Below are positions 18,878-27,121 of a DNA stretch of 64,000 nt, piece after piece. A program made the translations under genes and the position numbers. The notes under the pieces were generated by a model. That model was not told the DNA's origin. It ran no database searches and saw only the letters and a list, made by a program, of their open reading frames with translations. Positions within the stretch are counted from its first letter, which is position 1, and each line of letters starts with the position of its first letter. The stretch is from Paenibacillus turicensis. Lineage in GTDB: Bacteria; Bacillota; Bacilli; Paenibacillales; Paenibacillaceae. The DNA is taken from positions 1 through 64,000 of the forward strand of contig NZ_JAGGKG010000015.1 in the NCBI RefSeq assembly GCF_017873435.1, written 5' to 3'.

Positions 18878-18904
18878 ATCTTAATTAAATGCACAAAAAA
18901 GCAT

Positions 18905-18919
18905 CCTCCGGAAAGGAGG
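18905..18919 (+). promoter_or_regulatory. Hairpin occluding the toxin Shine-Dalgarno sequence
   Basis: CCTCC (18905-18909), loop GGAAA, GGAGG (18915-18919). The right arm is the ribosome binding site of the 27-residue frame starting at 18928, so the folded mRNA would block its translation. Such occlusion is common in type I toxin mRNAs. Confidence 0.6.
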
Positions 18920-18927
18920 TGTACCGT

Positions 18928-19011
18928 ATGAACTTTTCTTTTTCAGATGTAATTATTTTTGCAAGTTTTATTGTTGCACCTATAACATACATGGATAGAA
19001 AAAAGAAGTGA
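18928..19011 (+). CDS. Small hydrophobic toxin-like peptide (holin-like/TxpA-type)
   Basis: A 27-residue peptide: MNFSFSDVIIFASFIV at the start, then APITYMDRKKK. One membrane helix followed by a short, strongly basic tail is the hallmark of type I toxins of Gram-positive bacteria (Hol_Tox, TxpA/BsrG, Fst groups), which insert in the membrane when expressed. AAGGAGGT stands eight bases ahead of the ATG but is locked in a hairpin. The stop codon lies inside the left arm of a large hairpin at 19003-19048, and a converging promoter could make an antisense RNA. Family assignment is by pattern only. Confidence 0.6.
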   Translation: MNFSFSDVIIFASFIVAPITYMDRKKK

Positions 19012-19048
19012 CCCACTACAAGGTCAGCAAACCTGTGAGTCACTTCTT
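19003..19048. terminator. Large hairpin at the toxin 3' end
   Basis: AAGAAGTGAC/GTCACTTCTT forms a 10-bp perfect stem with an inner AAGGT..ACCT pairing. It overlaps the toxin stop codon. It could terminate or stabilise either RNA of the toxin-antitoxin pair. Confidence 0.65.
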
Positions 19049-19100
19049 CATGGAATAAAACTTTCTTGGAGGATAACCTCACTCAAGTTGTTTGTACTGA

Positions 19101-19125
19101 GGACGGTGGCTGGCCGTCCTTATTT
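19101..19125 (+). terminator. Terminator of the toxin transcript
   Basis: GGACGG (19101-19106), loop TGGCTGG, CCGTCC (19114-19119), then TTATTTAT. A strong plus-strand terminator about 90 bp past the toxin stop, giving the long 3' untranslated region typical of these mRNAs. Confidence 0.7.
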
Positions 19126-19283
19126 ATATAATTATCTTAACATAAAACTTTAATACTTGTAAGATGTAAACGTATACGTATACATTTACATATATATTTA
19201 TACTCAGGATAACTTGTATGGTAACAACAATACTGCTAATATGATTTTAATATTGGAATCGTTATTAAGAAAGGAAGAGATGT

Positions 19284-19508
19284 GTGAAGGACTTAACGCA
19301 AAAAACAACAGAAAATATAGAATTTATGATAGAGGAAATTAAAAATAAGCTAAGAATGGCGACTGGTGCTGCTATGACTGCTTCTGCTTTTTCACTGGAT
19401 CGTTACGATGATATTGTTGAAGTGTACGAGATCGTCATGAGTAAGGAACGATTGAGTATTTCAGAGGTTGAGGCATTAGCCAAGGAGCTTGGAAGTTTGC
19501 GTAAATAA
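19284..19508 (+). CDS. DUF1128 family protein (YfkK-like)
   Basis: A 74-residue soluble helical protein of the UPF0435/DUF1128 family found in Bacillales; function unknown. The segments MIEEIKNKLRMATGAAM and RYDDIVEVYEIVMSKERLSISEVEAL are characteristic. GTG start preceded by AAAGGAAGAG. It is single and ends in a bidirectional terminator shared with the convergent asparaginase gene. Confidence 0.85.
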   Translation: MKDLTQKTTENIEFMIEEIKNKLRMATGAAMTASAFSLDRYDDIVEVYEIVMSKERLSISEVEALAKELGSLRK

Positions 19509-19550
19509 GCGTAAGTAACTGCCTGAGCTCGATATACCCCAATAAACGAA

Positions 19551-19592
19551 AATAACCCGCCCAGGTTAGCGCTATGGAACGGGTTATTTTTC
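19551..19592. terminator. Bidirectional terminator between DUF1128 and asparaginase genes
   Basis: AATAACCCG/CGGGTTATT stem with T-rich flanks on both strands, lying between two convergent genes. Confidence 0.8.
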
Positions 19593-19621
19593 GAGAAATT
19601 TAATCATCATCAATTCAAAAT

Positions 19622-20626
19622 TTAATGCCTCTCTAGCTTAAACTCACAAATTGACGTGCCTACCTCATTGCCTGCATCATTATAAATCGAATTTGGAAAT
19701 GCTTGCTTGAGCTTCTGAATTGTCTTCGGGCGATCATATTGGAGTTGCTCTAAAATAGAAGTGACTACCAACCCCCACTCCTCTTCTGACCCATCCGCAA
19801 TTTTAAACGTGATGCCTAGTTGTTCTTTTTTTAGGGCAAAGGCATATACCCCTTTAAACCCACCTTTAGCAACGATGTTGTCATCCTCAAGCAGGATGGA
19901 ATCCACCATCCCCGTTCCAGCTACTAAACGCGGATGCTTGTTCATCGCTTTAGTTATGGTCGCAACCGCAGCAGCTGTTGCCTGATCCTGAATAAGCTGA
20001 GGATTAGCCAACTTCATGTATGCTGTAGCTAATGCGCTAAGTGGTAAAGCAAATACTGGGAAACCACAACCATCCACCCCAATCGTAATGTCATCCTGAG
20101 AAAGGTTGGCTAGCTGGGCTAAGGTTTGTACAATTTCCTGCTGTACAGGATGCTGAGGATCAGCGTAATCCTCAAGTGAATAGCCTTTCATCTGGCTATA
20201 GGCTAACGCCCCTAGATGCTTACCAGAGCAATTATGATACAATCGTCTACGGTCACCACCATGACGAAGGATATTAATCGTTGCCTCTTGATTTAAAGGT
20301 AGGCTAGGTGCACATACCAGTTTTTGTTCATCTACCCCTATTTTTTGTAACATTTCATTTAACGTACCCATATGATCCTCTTCCCCACGATGTGAAGCAA
20401 CCATCACAGCAATGTCGGCTTCACTTAGACCATAATGCTCTATAATCCCTGCACGTACACCAGGAATGGCTTGAATCGGCTTAGCCGATGAGCGTGTAAA
20501 TGCTATATAGTGAGGATCACCTGCATATTGAATAACTTTTCCTTCATTATTCACGATGCAAATCGATCCGCGGTGGATACATTCTAATTGATTTGCTCTA
20601 AATTCTTTCACTAATACAGTATCCAT
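19622..20626 (-). CDS. Asparaginase II-family (Rhizobial-type) protein
   Basis: About 334 residues, matching the PF06089 family of thermolabile L-asparaginases, which hydrolyse asparagine to aspartate and ammonia; these are unrelated to AnsA/AnsB. Family motifs visible: RGSICIVNNEGKVI, SSAKPIQAIP (a conserved Ser-Lys pair), MVASHRGEEDHM, HNCSGKHLG, GVDGCGFPVFALPL, and KGGFKGVYAF. I chose ATG at 20624-20626, preceded by AAGGGAG, because the family normally begins about here; an upstream frame to 20764 would code a repetitive DILDLDILD extension and is more likely the promoter region. Confidence 0.85.
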   Translation of the reverse strand: MDTVLVKEFRANQLECIHRGSICIVNNEGKVIQYAGDPHYIAFTRSSAKPIQAIPGVRAGIIEHYGLSEADIAVMVASHRGEEDHMGTLNEMLQKIGVDEQKLVCAPSLPLNQEATINILRHGGDRRRLYHNCSGKHLGALAYSQMKGYSLEDYADPQHPVQQEIVQTLAQLANLSQDDITIGVDGCGFPVFALPLSALATAYMKLANPQLIQDQATAAAVATITKAMNKHPRLVAGTGMVDSILLEDDNIVAKGGFKGVYAFALKKEQLGITFKIADGSEEEWGLVVTSILEQLQYDRPKTIQKLKQAFPNSIYNDAGNEVGTSICEFKLERH

Positions 20627-20696
20627 ATTGTGTATAACTCCCTTCTTAGCTGCTACATCAGTACAGTATATTACAGGAAAGCCCGAAACGCTATTA

Positions 20697-20726
20697 TCTA
20701 GAATATCTAAATCTAGAATATCTAGA
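20697..20726. repeat. Tandem TCTAGAATATCT units ahead of the asparaginase gene
   Basis: Two direct copies of TCTAGAATATCT, 15 bases apart, each nearly palindromic, followed by another CTAGA. They lie 70-100 bp upstream of the chosen start. Could be operator sites. Confidence 0.4.
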
Positions 20727-20831
20727 AATTGATCTATCTTATTTATTACTGCTGAATGTTTCATGGATCACGTATAAGTTTAAATAACACTAAGCTTATT
20801 TTTCGTCTTGAACGTTTTTTCATTCTTAATC

Positions 20832-20882
20832 GGCTCTATTCAAAATTCGTACTTGCCAAAGCACTAATTTCAAGATTGAGCC
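20832..20882. repeat. Structured repeat element, copy A (termini only)
   Basis: 51 bp made of two inverted termini back to back: GGCTCTATTCAAAATTCGT..ACTTG and then CAAAGCACTAATTTCAAG..GAGCC. It matches both ends of the longer copies at 56893-57096 and 57254-57505 and has no inner part, so it looks like a deletion derivative. It lies just ahead of the YtxH gene. Confidence 0.7.
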
Positions 20883-20920
20883 TCTTAATCTAAATTTATT
20901 TTATTAAAGGAGCGGTCGCT

Positions 20921-21343
20921 ATGAGTAAAGAACAACAAACAGAAAATTGCACATCATTTGCTAAGGGCTTATTTATAGGTTCTCTAGTTGGGGCAGTCGC
21001 AGCATTACTATGGGCACCAAAATCAGGACGTGAAATGCGTGAGGATCTATCTGATAAGATGAAGGTTGCTGGAGATAAATCTAAAGAGGTCGCATATACT
21101 GTAGGAAGCAAGGTATCTGATATTGCCAAAACAGTTTCTAATAAAACATGTGACGTTGCTCAGGTCGTAGGTTCTGGAGCTGGACATATTATTTCAGGTG
21201 TGAAGCAGGTTTCTGCTGATGTCGCTGACAATGTAAAAGATACCTCTGCTAAAATTGCAGGAGAAGTTGCAGAAGCATCTAGTGAAATCGCAGAAGATGT
21301 GGCGGAGACAGCAGAACAAGCTGCGAAAAAAATAAAATCATAA
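20921..21343 (+). CDS. YtxH-domain general stress protein
   Basis: A 140-residue protein. A glycine-rich membrane segment at about residues 14-32 is followed by WAPKSGREMREDLSDKM, the YtxH/gas-vesicle-like signature. The tail is an Ala/Val/Lys heptad-type amphipathic helix rich in DVAEDVAET-like repeats. Members are often SigB-dependent stress proteins of unknown function. AAAGGAG precedes the ATG. The sigB operon lies 0.6 kb further on, but I found no clear SigB promoter here. Confidence 0.85.
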   Translation: MSKEQQTENCTSFAKGLFIGSLVGAVAALLWAPKSGREMREDLSDKMKVAGDKSKEVAYTVGSKVSDIAKTVSNKTCDVAQVVGSGAGHIISGVKQVSADVADNVKDTSAKIAGEVAEASSEIAEDVAETAEQAAKKIKS

Positions 21344-21391
21344 CACATTTGTTTATTTCACCATTGACTAATTTAGGATACAATCAAAATA

Positions 21392-21424
21392 AGTGCTTGA
21401 TCACCCATCAAGCACTATTTTTAT
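21392..21424 (+). terminator. Terminator after the YtxH gene
   Basis: AGTGCTTGAT/ATCAAGCACT 10-bp perfect stem, loop CACCC-like, followed by ATTTTTATT. Confidence 0.85.
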
Positions 21425-21452
21425 TCATTCTAACAGGCAAGGAGGCATTTTT

Positions 21453-21785
21453 ATGGCAGCAACTCCGCCGTATGATCCTAAATATGACCCTAAAGAGCAT
21501 CCTTTTGAACTACGACATGAGGTAAAGAAGCTTAATAAACGACTAGACCAAATCTCCCACATGATGGAGAAATCTGAGTTCCAGGATATTATTACCAATT
21601 ATTCTAATCCAAAACGTAGATTCTTATCTAATTTTATGGCTGGCTTATCGCGAGGATTAGGTTTAACTGTAGGGACCTTTGTTGTACTTGGTTTGCTTGG
21701 CTGGATGTTAAGTCTGTTCGTTAATGTCCCAATGATTGGTGACTATATTAAGAGCCTGCTGGATTACATACAAACGAAATCTTAA
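21453..21785 (+). CDS. DUF5665-like membrane protein
   Basis: About 110 residues: Pro/Asp-rich N-terminus, a short coiled segment (LRHEVKKLNKRLDQISHMME), then SNFMAGLSRGLGLTVGTFVVLGLLGW and a second hydrophobic part near the C-terminus. The NFMAGLxRGLG motif is what I associate with DUF5665. Function unknown. I use ATG at 21453 after AAGGAGG; the frame extends further upstream but runs through the YtxH terminator. Confidence 0.7.
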   Translation: MAATPPYDPKYDPKEHPFELRHEVKKLNKRLDQISHMMEKSEFQDIITNYSNPKRRFLSNFMAGLSRGLGLTVGTFVVLGLLGWMLSLFVNVPMIGDYIKSLLDYIQTKS

Positions 21786-21855
21786 TTTGCTCGGAAGACC
21801 ACAAAACAATTCAAAGTATCGAAGAAATTACAGTCATAAAGATGGAATAAACACA

Positions 21856-21896
21856 AATGAAACCTGAGGCAAAGTAGGTATGCCTCAGGTTTCATT
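21856..21896. terminator. Bidirectional terminator between DUF5665 and sigB
   Basis: AATGAAACCTGAGGCA/TGCCTCAGGTTTCATT, a 16-bp near-perfect stem between convergent genes. Confidence 0.85.
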
Positions 21897-21917
21897 GTGT
21901 TATTAAATATACGATAC

Positions 21918-22694
21918 TCATACTGAAAAATCAGCATGGGACAAAATCTGTCTTAGCTTCTCCGTCGCACGCTTTTGAATACGTGACACACTCATTTGCG
22001 ACACACCAAGCTGTTGTGCGATCGCGCGTTGTGATTGCCCCTCCTGAAAAGCTAACAGCAGCACATCCTGTTCCTGCTGCTTTAATTGTTTCATCGCTTG
22101 CTGTAAATCCATCTTTTTTTCTAACGTATCGTAATCTGTAACTTCGGAGCTAATCAATTCACCTAATGTCGCAGCACTTTCATCCTGTGACAAGGGGGAA
22201 TCCAATGAAACGTAGTGATAACATTCTCGCCCTGCCAATACCTCAACCGTTTCCTCTTCACTTAGCTCTAGATAACTTGCGATCTCCCTAATATCAGGTG
22301 AGCGCTCTAATCTAACGGTTAATTCATCAATAGCTTGCTGAACCAATGCACCTTTTTCTTTGATTCTTCGAGGCACTTGTATGTACCATGACTTATCACG
22401 CAAATAATTTTTCATATGACCAATCATACTTTTCATTGCATATGGCTCAAAAGGAATACCTAAATCCAAATTATATTGCTGCAATAAACGAACAAGCGCC
22501 ATTTGCCCTACCTGATATAAATCCTCATACAGATCAGGGCGATTGCGCGAAATTTTACCAGCTGCAATTTTAACCATCGGTTCATACTTATGGATCAGCG
22601 TAGTCGCAATTTCATTATCCTTTGTTTGCTGATACAGCCATATCAGCTTATTGGTTTCATTCAAAGACTCGGGGGGAGTCAGTTTATGATTCAT
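21918..22694 (-). CDS. sigB: General stress sigma factor SigB
   Basis: A 258-residue group 3 sigma-70 factor. Region 2 is visible in DLYQVGQMALVRLLQQYNLDLGIPFEPYA and MKNYLRDKSWYIQVPRR, region 3 in RLERSPDIREIASYLELSEE, and region 4 in QQEQDVLLLAFQEGQSQRAIAQQLGVSQMSVSRIQ. Length and adjacency to rsbV and rsbW identify SigB rather than SigF. Its ATG overlaps the rsbW stop as ATGA, so the two are translationally coupled. RsbW should hold it inactive until RsbV is dephosphorylated. Confidence 0.93.
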   Translation of the reverse strand: MNHKLTPPESLNETNKLIWLYQQTKDNEIATTLIHKYEPMVKIAAGKISRNRPDLYEDLYQVGQMALVRLLQQYNLDLGIPFEPYAMKSMIGHMKNYLRDKSWYIQVPRRIKEKGALVQQAIDELTVRLERSPDIREIASYLELSEEETVEVLAGRECYHYVSLDSPLSQDESAATLGELISSEVTDYDTLEKKMDLQQAMKQLKQQEQDVLLLAFQEGQSQRAIAQQLGVSQMSVSRIQKRATEKLRQILSHADFSV

Positions 22695-23143
22695 ACGGTT
22701 TCCTCGCTTCTCATTACTTTGCGAGTCATTGTAACACTAGTGCCTTGCCCTACTTCACGATTCACATAGACATCATCCATCAATGCCTGCATGAGATAAA
22801 AACCAAGCCCCCCAATCTCTACATTACTTAGATCTTTATTATGCAGAGCTTGATCGTTTTCCATAGGCTCCCAATGTTCAAAGCTTTGCCCTTCATCCTT
22901 TACGGTAATGGACAACGCATCGCCTTGAATTTCAAAGTGGATTTCCATCACACCAGTTTGACTCTGATAGGCATGTAACACAGAGTTGTTACACGCTTCT
23001 GAAATAGCTACTTTCATATCTTCAATTTCCTCATAGGAAAAGCCCATTTTGGACGCAATTCCATATAAGTTTAATCTGACAATATCAACATATTCGGCAG
23101 TTGCAGGCAAGCAAATTGTTATTTTTTGACCATCCTCTAACAT
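22691..23143 (-). CDS. rsbW: Anti-sigma B factor and serine kinase RsbW
   Basis: A 150-residue GHKL-fold kinase that binds SigB and phosphorylates RsbV. N-box EACNNSVLHAY and G-box VKDEGQSFE, then GGLGFYLMQALMDDV are present. It lies two bases after rsbV and overlaps sigB by four bases, as in Bacillus. Confidence 0.93.
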   Translation of the reverse strand: MLEDGQKITICLPATAEYVDIVRLNLYGIASKMGFSYEEIEDMKVAISEACNNSVLHAYQSQTGVMEIHFEIQGDALSITVKDEGQSFEHWEPMENDQALHNKDLSNVEIGGLGFYLMQALMDDVYVNREVGQGTSVTMTRKVMRSEETV

Positions 23144-23145
23144 TT

Positions 23146-23505
23146 CTACTCTTTCCTTTCGGTTCCTACTTGGGTATTGTCCTGTACTGCAAAAAACTTT
23201 GCAATTCCTGTCATTGTAAATAGCTTCTGAATTTGCGGCGGCACTTCCTCCACCACAAAGGTGCTATTATTGCTATGTCTAACCTTCAAAATAGATAACA
23301 AAATGCCAATTCCAGTGCTATCAATATATTTTAAATCCTTTAGGTTCATGCGCAGGTGGAGCTTATCATCACTCATAATAGGTTCCATCATCTTACGAAA
23401 ATCTGAAGCAGCTGCTAAATCAAGCTCCCCCTGTAAATATACAATGCACTGATCGTCTTGCCAGTCTTTCGTTACAGAAAACTTTTCACTTCGATTTAGG
23501 CTCAT
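23146..23505 (-). CDS. rsbV: Anti-anti-sigma factor RsbV
   Basis: A 119-residue STAS-domain protein. The phosphorylatable Ser is in MNLKDLKYIDSTGIGILLSILK. In its dephosphorylated form it captures RsbW and frees SigB. GGAGAG precedes the ATG. The two upstream genes encode the phosphatase and kinase likely to control it. Confidence 0.92.
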   Translation of the reverse strand: MSLNRSEKFSVTKDWQDDQCIVYLQGELDLAAASDFRKMMEPIMSDDKLHLRMNLKDLKYIDSTGIGILLSILKVRHSNNSTFVVEEVPPQIQKLFTMTGIAKFFAVQDNTQVGTERKE

Positions 23506-23573
23506 AACTAGTCTCTCCTGAAATTCATATTCTTTAAATCATAAAACATTTTGAAGCAAAATGAATCAATATT

Positions 23574-24785
23574 TTAACATTTGGAATACATTGGCAACTT
23601 CAGCTGAATTGTAAATACAAAGGTGACCCCTGAATCTTGGTTTGATTCCACCCATATTTCCCCGTTCATAAGCTGTACTAATATTTTACAAATCGCTAGC
23701 CCCAGCCCTGTTCCTCCATACTTTCTAGACATCGATGAATCTAATTGTGAAAAAGGTTGAAATAACCGATCTATTTTATGCTCATCCACACCAATGCCCG
23801 TATCCTTCACGGCAAATTTTAATTCATAGCTCTCATTGGATAATGGATGGCCTGATATCCTTAAGTAAATGCCACCATGAGCTGTAAATTTAATCGCATT
23901 TGCAAGCAAGTTAATTAGAATTTGCCTAATACGATCCATATCACCCACAAGCCGATCTGGCACTGCTTCCTCAATGTCATATTCTAATTGCAAGCCTTTA
24001 CGCTCTGCTGACAATGAAAACAAAGTAAATACTTCCTTTATCCCATTCCTGATTGAAAAAGCATTATGCTTTAGCTTCATTTTTCCAGCATCCAGCTTTG
24101 TAAAATCTAGAATGTCATTAATAACAGCGACAAGTGTGTCTGAGCTACTACGAATAATATCAGCGTATATTTTTTGATCATCCTCTAGCTCGCTATCAAG
24201 CAATAAATCAATCATACCAATTATCCCATTCATTGGGGTTCGAATTTCGTGACTCATCATAGCCAAAAATTCCGTCTTGGCTTTAGCAGCAATTTCTGCC
24301 GCTTCCTTTGCTTCAAGTAACTGCTGATTTATTTTTTCTAGCTCTAGTGTTTTTTGTGTTAGCAAATCACTTTGCTTCTTCAGTTCTCTATTTACCTGAT
24401 ACATTGTGACATAACTATGCACCTTTGATCGTAACAGCTGTGGAATTAAAGGCTTAATCATGTAATCAAACCCACCTAGTGAATAACACTCCACTAAGCT
24501 TTCCACTTTTTTTTGATTGTCCGAAATAAAAATAATGGGGATGTTTTTCGTATGATGATGAGCTTTAATTCTCTTTGCGGTTTGTACCCCATCTAGTCTA
24601 GGCATATCTACATTAAGCAATATGAGTGCAACCTGAGCTTCTCGCAAATAATGAAGTAGTTCCTCCTCAGAGGTTACTACCTTTAGTTTATAATGATCCT
24701 GTTCAAGCACAGCTTCCACTGCTAATCCATCTTCCCTATGATCATTAATAAATAAAATGGTTGCTTTTTCGGAATTCCCCCCCAT
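23574..24785 (-). CDS. Histidine kinase with degenerate N-terminal receiver domain
   Basis: A 403-residue cytoplasmic protein: receiver-like domain (about 8-120), coiled coil (about 130-165), HisKA with [10 protein letters not shown] (about 178), and HATPase_c with [19 protein letters not shown] and GGTGLGLAI. No membrane segment or PAS domain. The receiver is atypical: the position of the phosphoacceptor Asp is Asn58 (ILLNVDMP) and the acidic pair is Asn14-Asp15, while Lys111 is kept. It probably does not accept phosphate. By analogy with B. cereus RsbK-RsbY, the kinase could phosphorylate the receiver of the adjacent PP2C protein; that pairing is inferred from gene order. Confidence 0.85.
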   Translation of the reverse strand: MGGNSEKATILFINDHREDGLAVEAVLEQDHYKLKVVTSEEELLHYLREAQVALILLNVDMPRLDGVQTAKRIKAHHHTKNIPIIFISDNQKKVESLVECYSLGGFDYMIKPLIPQLLRSKVHSYVTMYQVNRELKKQSDLLTQKTLELEKINQQLLEAKEAAEIAAKAKTEFLAMMSHEIRTPMNGIIGMIDLLLDSELEDDQKIYADIIRSSSDTLVAVINDILDFTKLDAGKMKLKHNAFSIRNGIKEVFTLFSLSAERKGLQLEYDIEEAVPDRLVGDMDRIRQILINLLANAIKFTAHGGIYLRISGHPLSNESYELKFAVKDTGIGVDEHKIDRLFQPFSQLDSSMSRKYGGTGLGLAICKILVQLMNGEIWVESNQDSGVTFVFTIQLKLPMYSKC

Positions 24786-24848
24786 AAGTACCTCCTTATT
24801 ACACTACCATGTATTTTTTATGTCACTTTTATATCACTTTTTATATAC

Positions 24849-26006
24849 TTACCCCTCATCAAAGGAAATCCAAACTAAGCACTGATCATCTTCACGACTT
24901 TTACGTTGCTCCACTTCACTTAATAACCGCTCCATTTCCTCCCGATTCAAGTGATGACTACGCTCCATAAAGGATTCAATCATTCCCATCTGCTCATCTA
25001 GCTCCTCTGCAAGCAGTTCCATCAAACCATCCGTATATAAGACGATGTGGCCACTACCTTCATAAGGAATCGTTGTGGTCGTCGCCTCCATCGTGTCAAA
25101 CAGCCCAACAGGTGCACATACTGTATCTAACTTTGTAATCTTCCCATCCTGTGTGCATAGCAGCCCTGGTGGGTGTCCCGCATTGACGTAATCAATTTTT
25201 TTAAATCTCGTATCCACGACTAAATAAATCGCTGTAAAATAGTATTGAATTAACTGATCCTTAATATGAAGCTGATTAAAGCGTCGGTTTAATTCATGAA
25301 TGACCTTCTCTGGTTCTACATAGGTAGTAACCGTATCCTTTAGAACTGAAGCGATAAACATACAAAATAACGAAGAAGAAATACCGTGCCCCATCATATC
25401 TAACAAAATGACCCCATACCTTCCATCCCCTAACGAATACCAGGAATATAAGTCTCCCGCCAACTCAAAAGAGGGCTTAAAGAAGGCATCAATCTGGAAA
25501 TGAGGATCATGGATTGGAGGACTTAAGACCGCACTTTGTACCTTTGCTGCGAGTTGTAGCTCGTCCTTTAAATGCTGGTCTCGTTCCTTATGCCAATCTT
25601 TTTCCTTTTTTAGTCGTAAAGCTAAACGAATACGCGCCATCAGCTCTACCTTGTTAATCGGCTTCGTCACGTAATCCACAGCACCTGCATCTAAAGCTTC
25701 GGCTAGCTTTTTAGAATCGCCCACTGCCGTGACCATAATAACGGGGATTTCCTTTAAATGCTCGTGCTGCTGTAGTACACGACATGCTTCAATCCCGTCC
25801 ATTTCTGGCATCATCATATCCAGCAAGATTAAATCCACACCACCAAGTATGCTTTCTCTTTTTAAAGGAGTATCACCGATACCAAGCATTTGGAACATTT
25901 CCTTAGCTGATGAAGCCACAAACGTTTTACGAAAGTCTTCTTTTTTTAGTATTTCACGCACAATAATTATATTTGTCGGATTATCGTCAACAATTAAAAT
26001 TTTCAT
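24849..26006 (-). CDS. Response regulator-PP2C phosphatase (RsbY/RsbU-like)
   Basis: A 385-residue protein with an intact receiver domain (VDDNPTN, phosphoacceptor in LILLDMMMPEMDG, Lys in YVTKP) and a C-terminal SpoIIE/PP2C phosphatase domain (about 185-380) with metal-binding motifs AGDLYSWYSLGDG, LLDMMGHG, NAGHPP, LYTDGLME and REDDQC. Likely activates SigB by dephosphorylating RsbV, under control of receiver phosphorylation. AAGGAGG precedes ATG. It heads the run: phosphatase, kinase, rsbV, rsbW, sigB, with gaps of 63 and 68 bp. Confidence 0.9.
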   Translation of the reverse strand: MKILIVDDNPTNIIIVREILKKEDFRKTFVASSAKEMFQMLGIGDTPLKRESILGGVDLILLDMMMPEMDGIEACRVLQQHEHLKEIPVIMVTAVGDSKKLAEALDAGAVDYVTKPINKVELMARIRLALRLKKEKDWHKERDQHLKDELQLAAKVQSAVLSPPIHDPHFQIDAFFKPSFELAGDLYSWYSLGDGRYGVILLDMMGHGISSSLFCMFIASVLKDTVTTYVEPEKVIHELNRRFNQLHIKDQLIQYYFTAIYLVVDTRFKKIDYVNAGHPPGLLCTQDGKITKLDTVCAPVGLFDTMEATTTTIPYEGSGHIVLYTDGLMELLAEELDEQMGMIESFMERSHHLNREEMERLLSEVEQRKSREDDQCLVWISFDEG

Positions 26007-26087
26007 CTTTCTTATCCTCCTTATCGCTCATAACTAAAAAAGTGTATGCTTTTGTCGAAAAAAACAACTATTCCTAGTAGTTTAAAC

Positions 26088-26132
26088 ATAGATAAGGAAT
26101 GGGCAACATGCTTACTCCCATTCCTTATCTAT
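26088..26132. terminator. Hairpin between the DUF948 gene and the sigB operon
   Basis: ATAGATAAGGAATGGG/CCCATTCCTTATCTAT, a 16-bp perfect stem with a 13-base loop. The T-run is weak on both strands (ATATTTTCC on plus), but the stem is strong. Confidence 0.65.
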
Positions 26133-26215
26133 ATTTTCCGAGCTCTAAGTTTCAATAGCTTGTTAGCCAAGCATTACCCATGTATTTTACTTTTGAACCA
26201 ACTAATTAAGATAAC

Positions 26216-26707
26216 CTATGACCGATACTTTTGCCAGACCGTAGCCGCAATATCTACCCATTTTGTCCAATCCTGCTTTTTGGAAGACGTGTTTGCTGAT
26301 TGGGCTGCAACTCCTGAATTTACTGCATTGGCATCAACTGACGTGATGGATGCCGTAGCTTCTTTTTTTATTTGCTGTGAAGATTTTTGAAACCGATGAA
26401 CCACTGCGCTTGACACTTGTTTTGCAGCAGAGGTCACTTCACTTAATACTTCACCCACATTTTTGACGGATTCCATTACAGGATCAATCTGATCCATCTT
26501 GTGCTTAACATCACCTGAGATGTCATTTGCTTGCCTTACTACCTGCTTAAGTTCATAGCTTAATTCATCAACCGTCTGTTGTACCTCCTGTAAGGTTTGT
26601 GTTGTTTTGTTCAGAGATTGTTCCGCAGCTTGTAGTGTTCTTACGACAAATACGACGAGCACAACAAACGCCAAAGCAATGACTGCCACACTAATTTGTA
26701 AAATCAT
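26216..26707 (-). CDS. DUF948 protein (YtxG-like)
   Basis: A 163-residue protein with one N-terminal membrane helix (residues 4-26) followed by a long coiled coil with methyl-accepting-like heptads (LNKTTQTLQEVQQTVDELSYELKQV). DUF948 proteins are often SigB- or SigH-regulated stress proteins in Bacillus, where ytxG pairs with ytxH. Here a YtxH gene lies on the other side of the sigB operon. Function unknown. Confidence 0.85.
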   Translation of the reverse strand: MILQISVAVIALAFVVLVVFVVRTLQAAEQSLNKTTQTLQEVQQTVDELSYELKQVVRQANDISGDVKHKMDQIDPVMESVKNVGEVLSEVTSAAKQVSSAVVHRFQKSSQQIKKEATASITSVDANAVNSGVAAQSANTSSKKQDWTKWVDIAATVWQKYRS

Positions 26708-26889
26708 GTTTTTCCTCCTCTTCCTGACCTACGTAATGACTCATTAACCAAATAATTAACCTTCTAACAATTAGCCCGAACCACAATTTCTTCAAAAAAT
26801 TAAAGTGTTTCAAAGGACCAGCTCTCAGGTTAATGAGCAATACGTTAAACCACTCAATACTAATTTACTATGAAAGAGGGATGAATGCC

Positions 26890-27054
26890 ATGTTAAAATG
26901 GGCCGCTGTTTTTTTCATCATTGCTATCGTCGCAGGTATTTTTGGTTTCTTCAACCTTGTTGCCGCCGCGGCATCCATAGCTAAAGTATTATTTTTTATC
27001 TTTTTAGTTTTGTTTATCATTTCCTTACTAACGGGAAGAAGAAGTTCTTCTTAG
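26890..27054 (+). CDS. DUF1328 small membrane protein
   Basis: A 54-residue, two-helix protein starting [20 protein letters not shown], then [22 protein letters not shown]. This is the DUF1328/YtjA-type pattern found across bacteria; often linked to stress. I chose ATG at 26890 from the family start; AAGAGGG lies nine bases upstream. It diverges from the DUF948 gene. Confidence 0.88.
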   Translation: MLKWAAVFFIIAIVAGIFGFFNLVAAAASIAKVLFFIFLVLFIISLLTGRRSSS

Positions 27055-27121
27055 GAAAAACAGACGTTATCCAATATTTATGCTACAATTAAATTTTGTA
27101 AAATTCAGGAGGGATTTCAGT

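Larger units (their letters stand above)
18900..19127 (-). ncRNA. Candidate antisense RNA antitoxin
   Basis: A minus-strand promoter TTACAA (19157-19162), 17 bp, TAAGAT (19134-19139) points into the toxin gene. A transcript starting near 19127 would pair with the toxin mRNA 3' region and coding sequence. The extent is a guess; the promoter match and the convergent layout are what I see. Confidence 0.4.

Noticed and set aside
18885-19082. Minus-strand frame of 65 codons opposite the toxin gene
   Set aside because: It runs through the hairpin and terminator of the toxin locus and has no ribosome binding site; the strand more likely makes an antisense RNA.
26708-26889. SigB-type promoters for DUF948 and DUF1328 genes
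   Set aside because: GTTTAA-like -35 boxes occur, but no GGGTAT-like -10 at the right distance was found.
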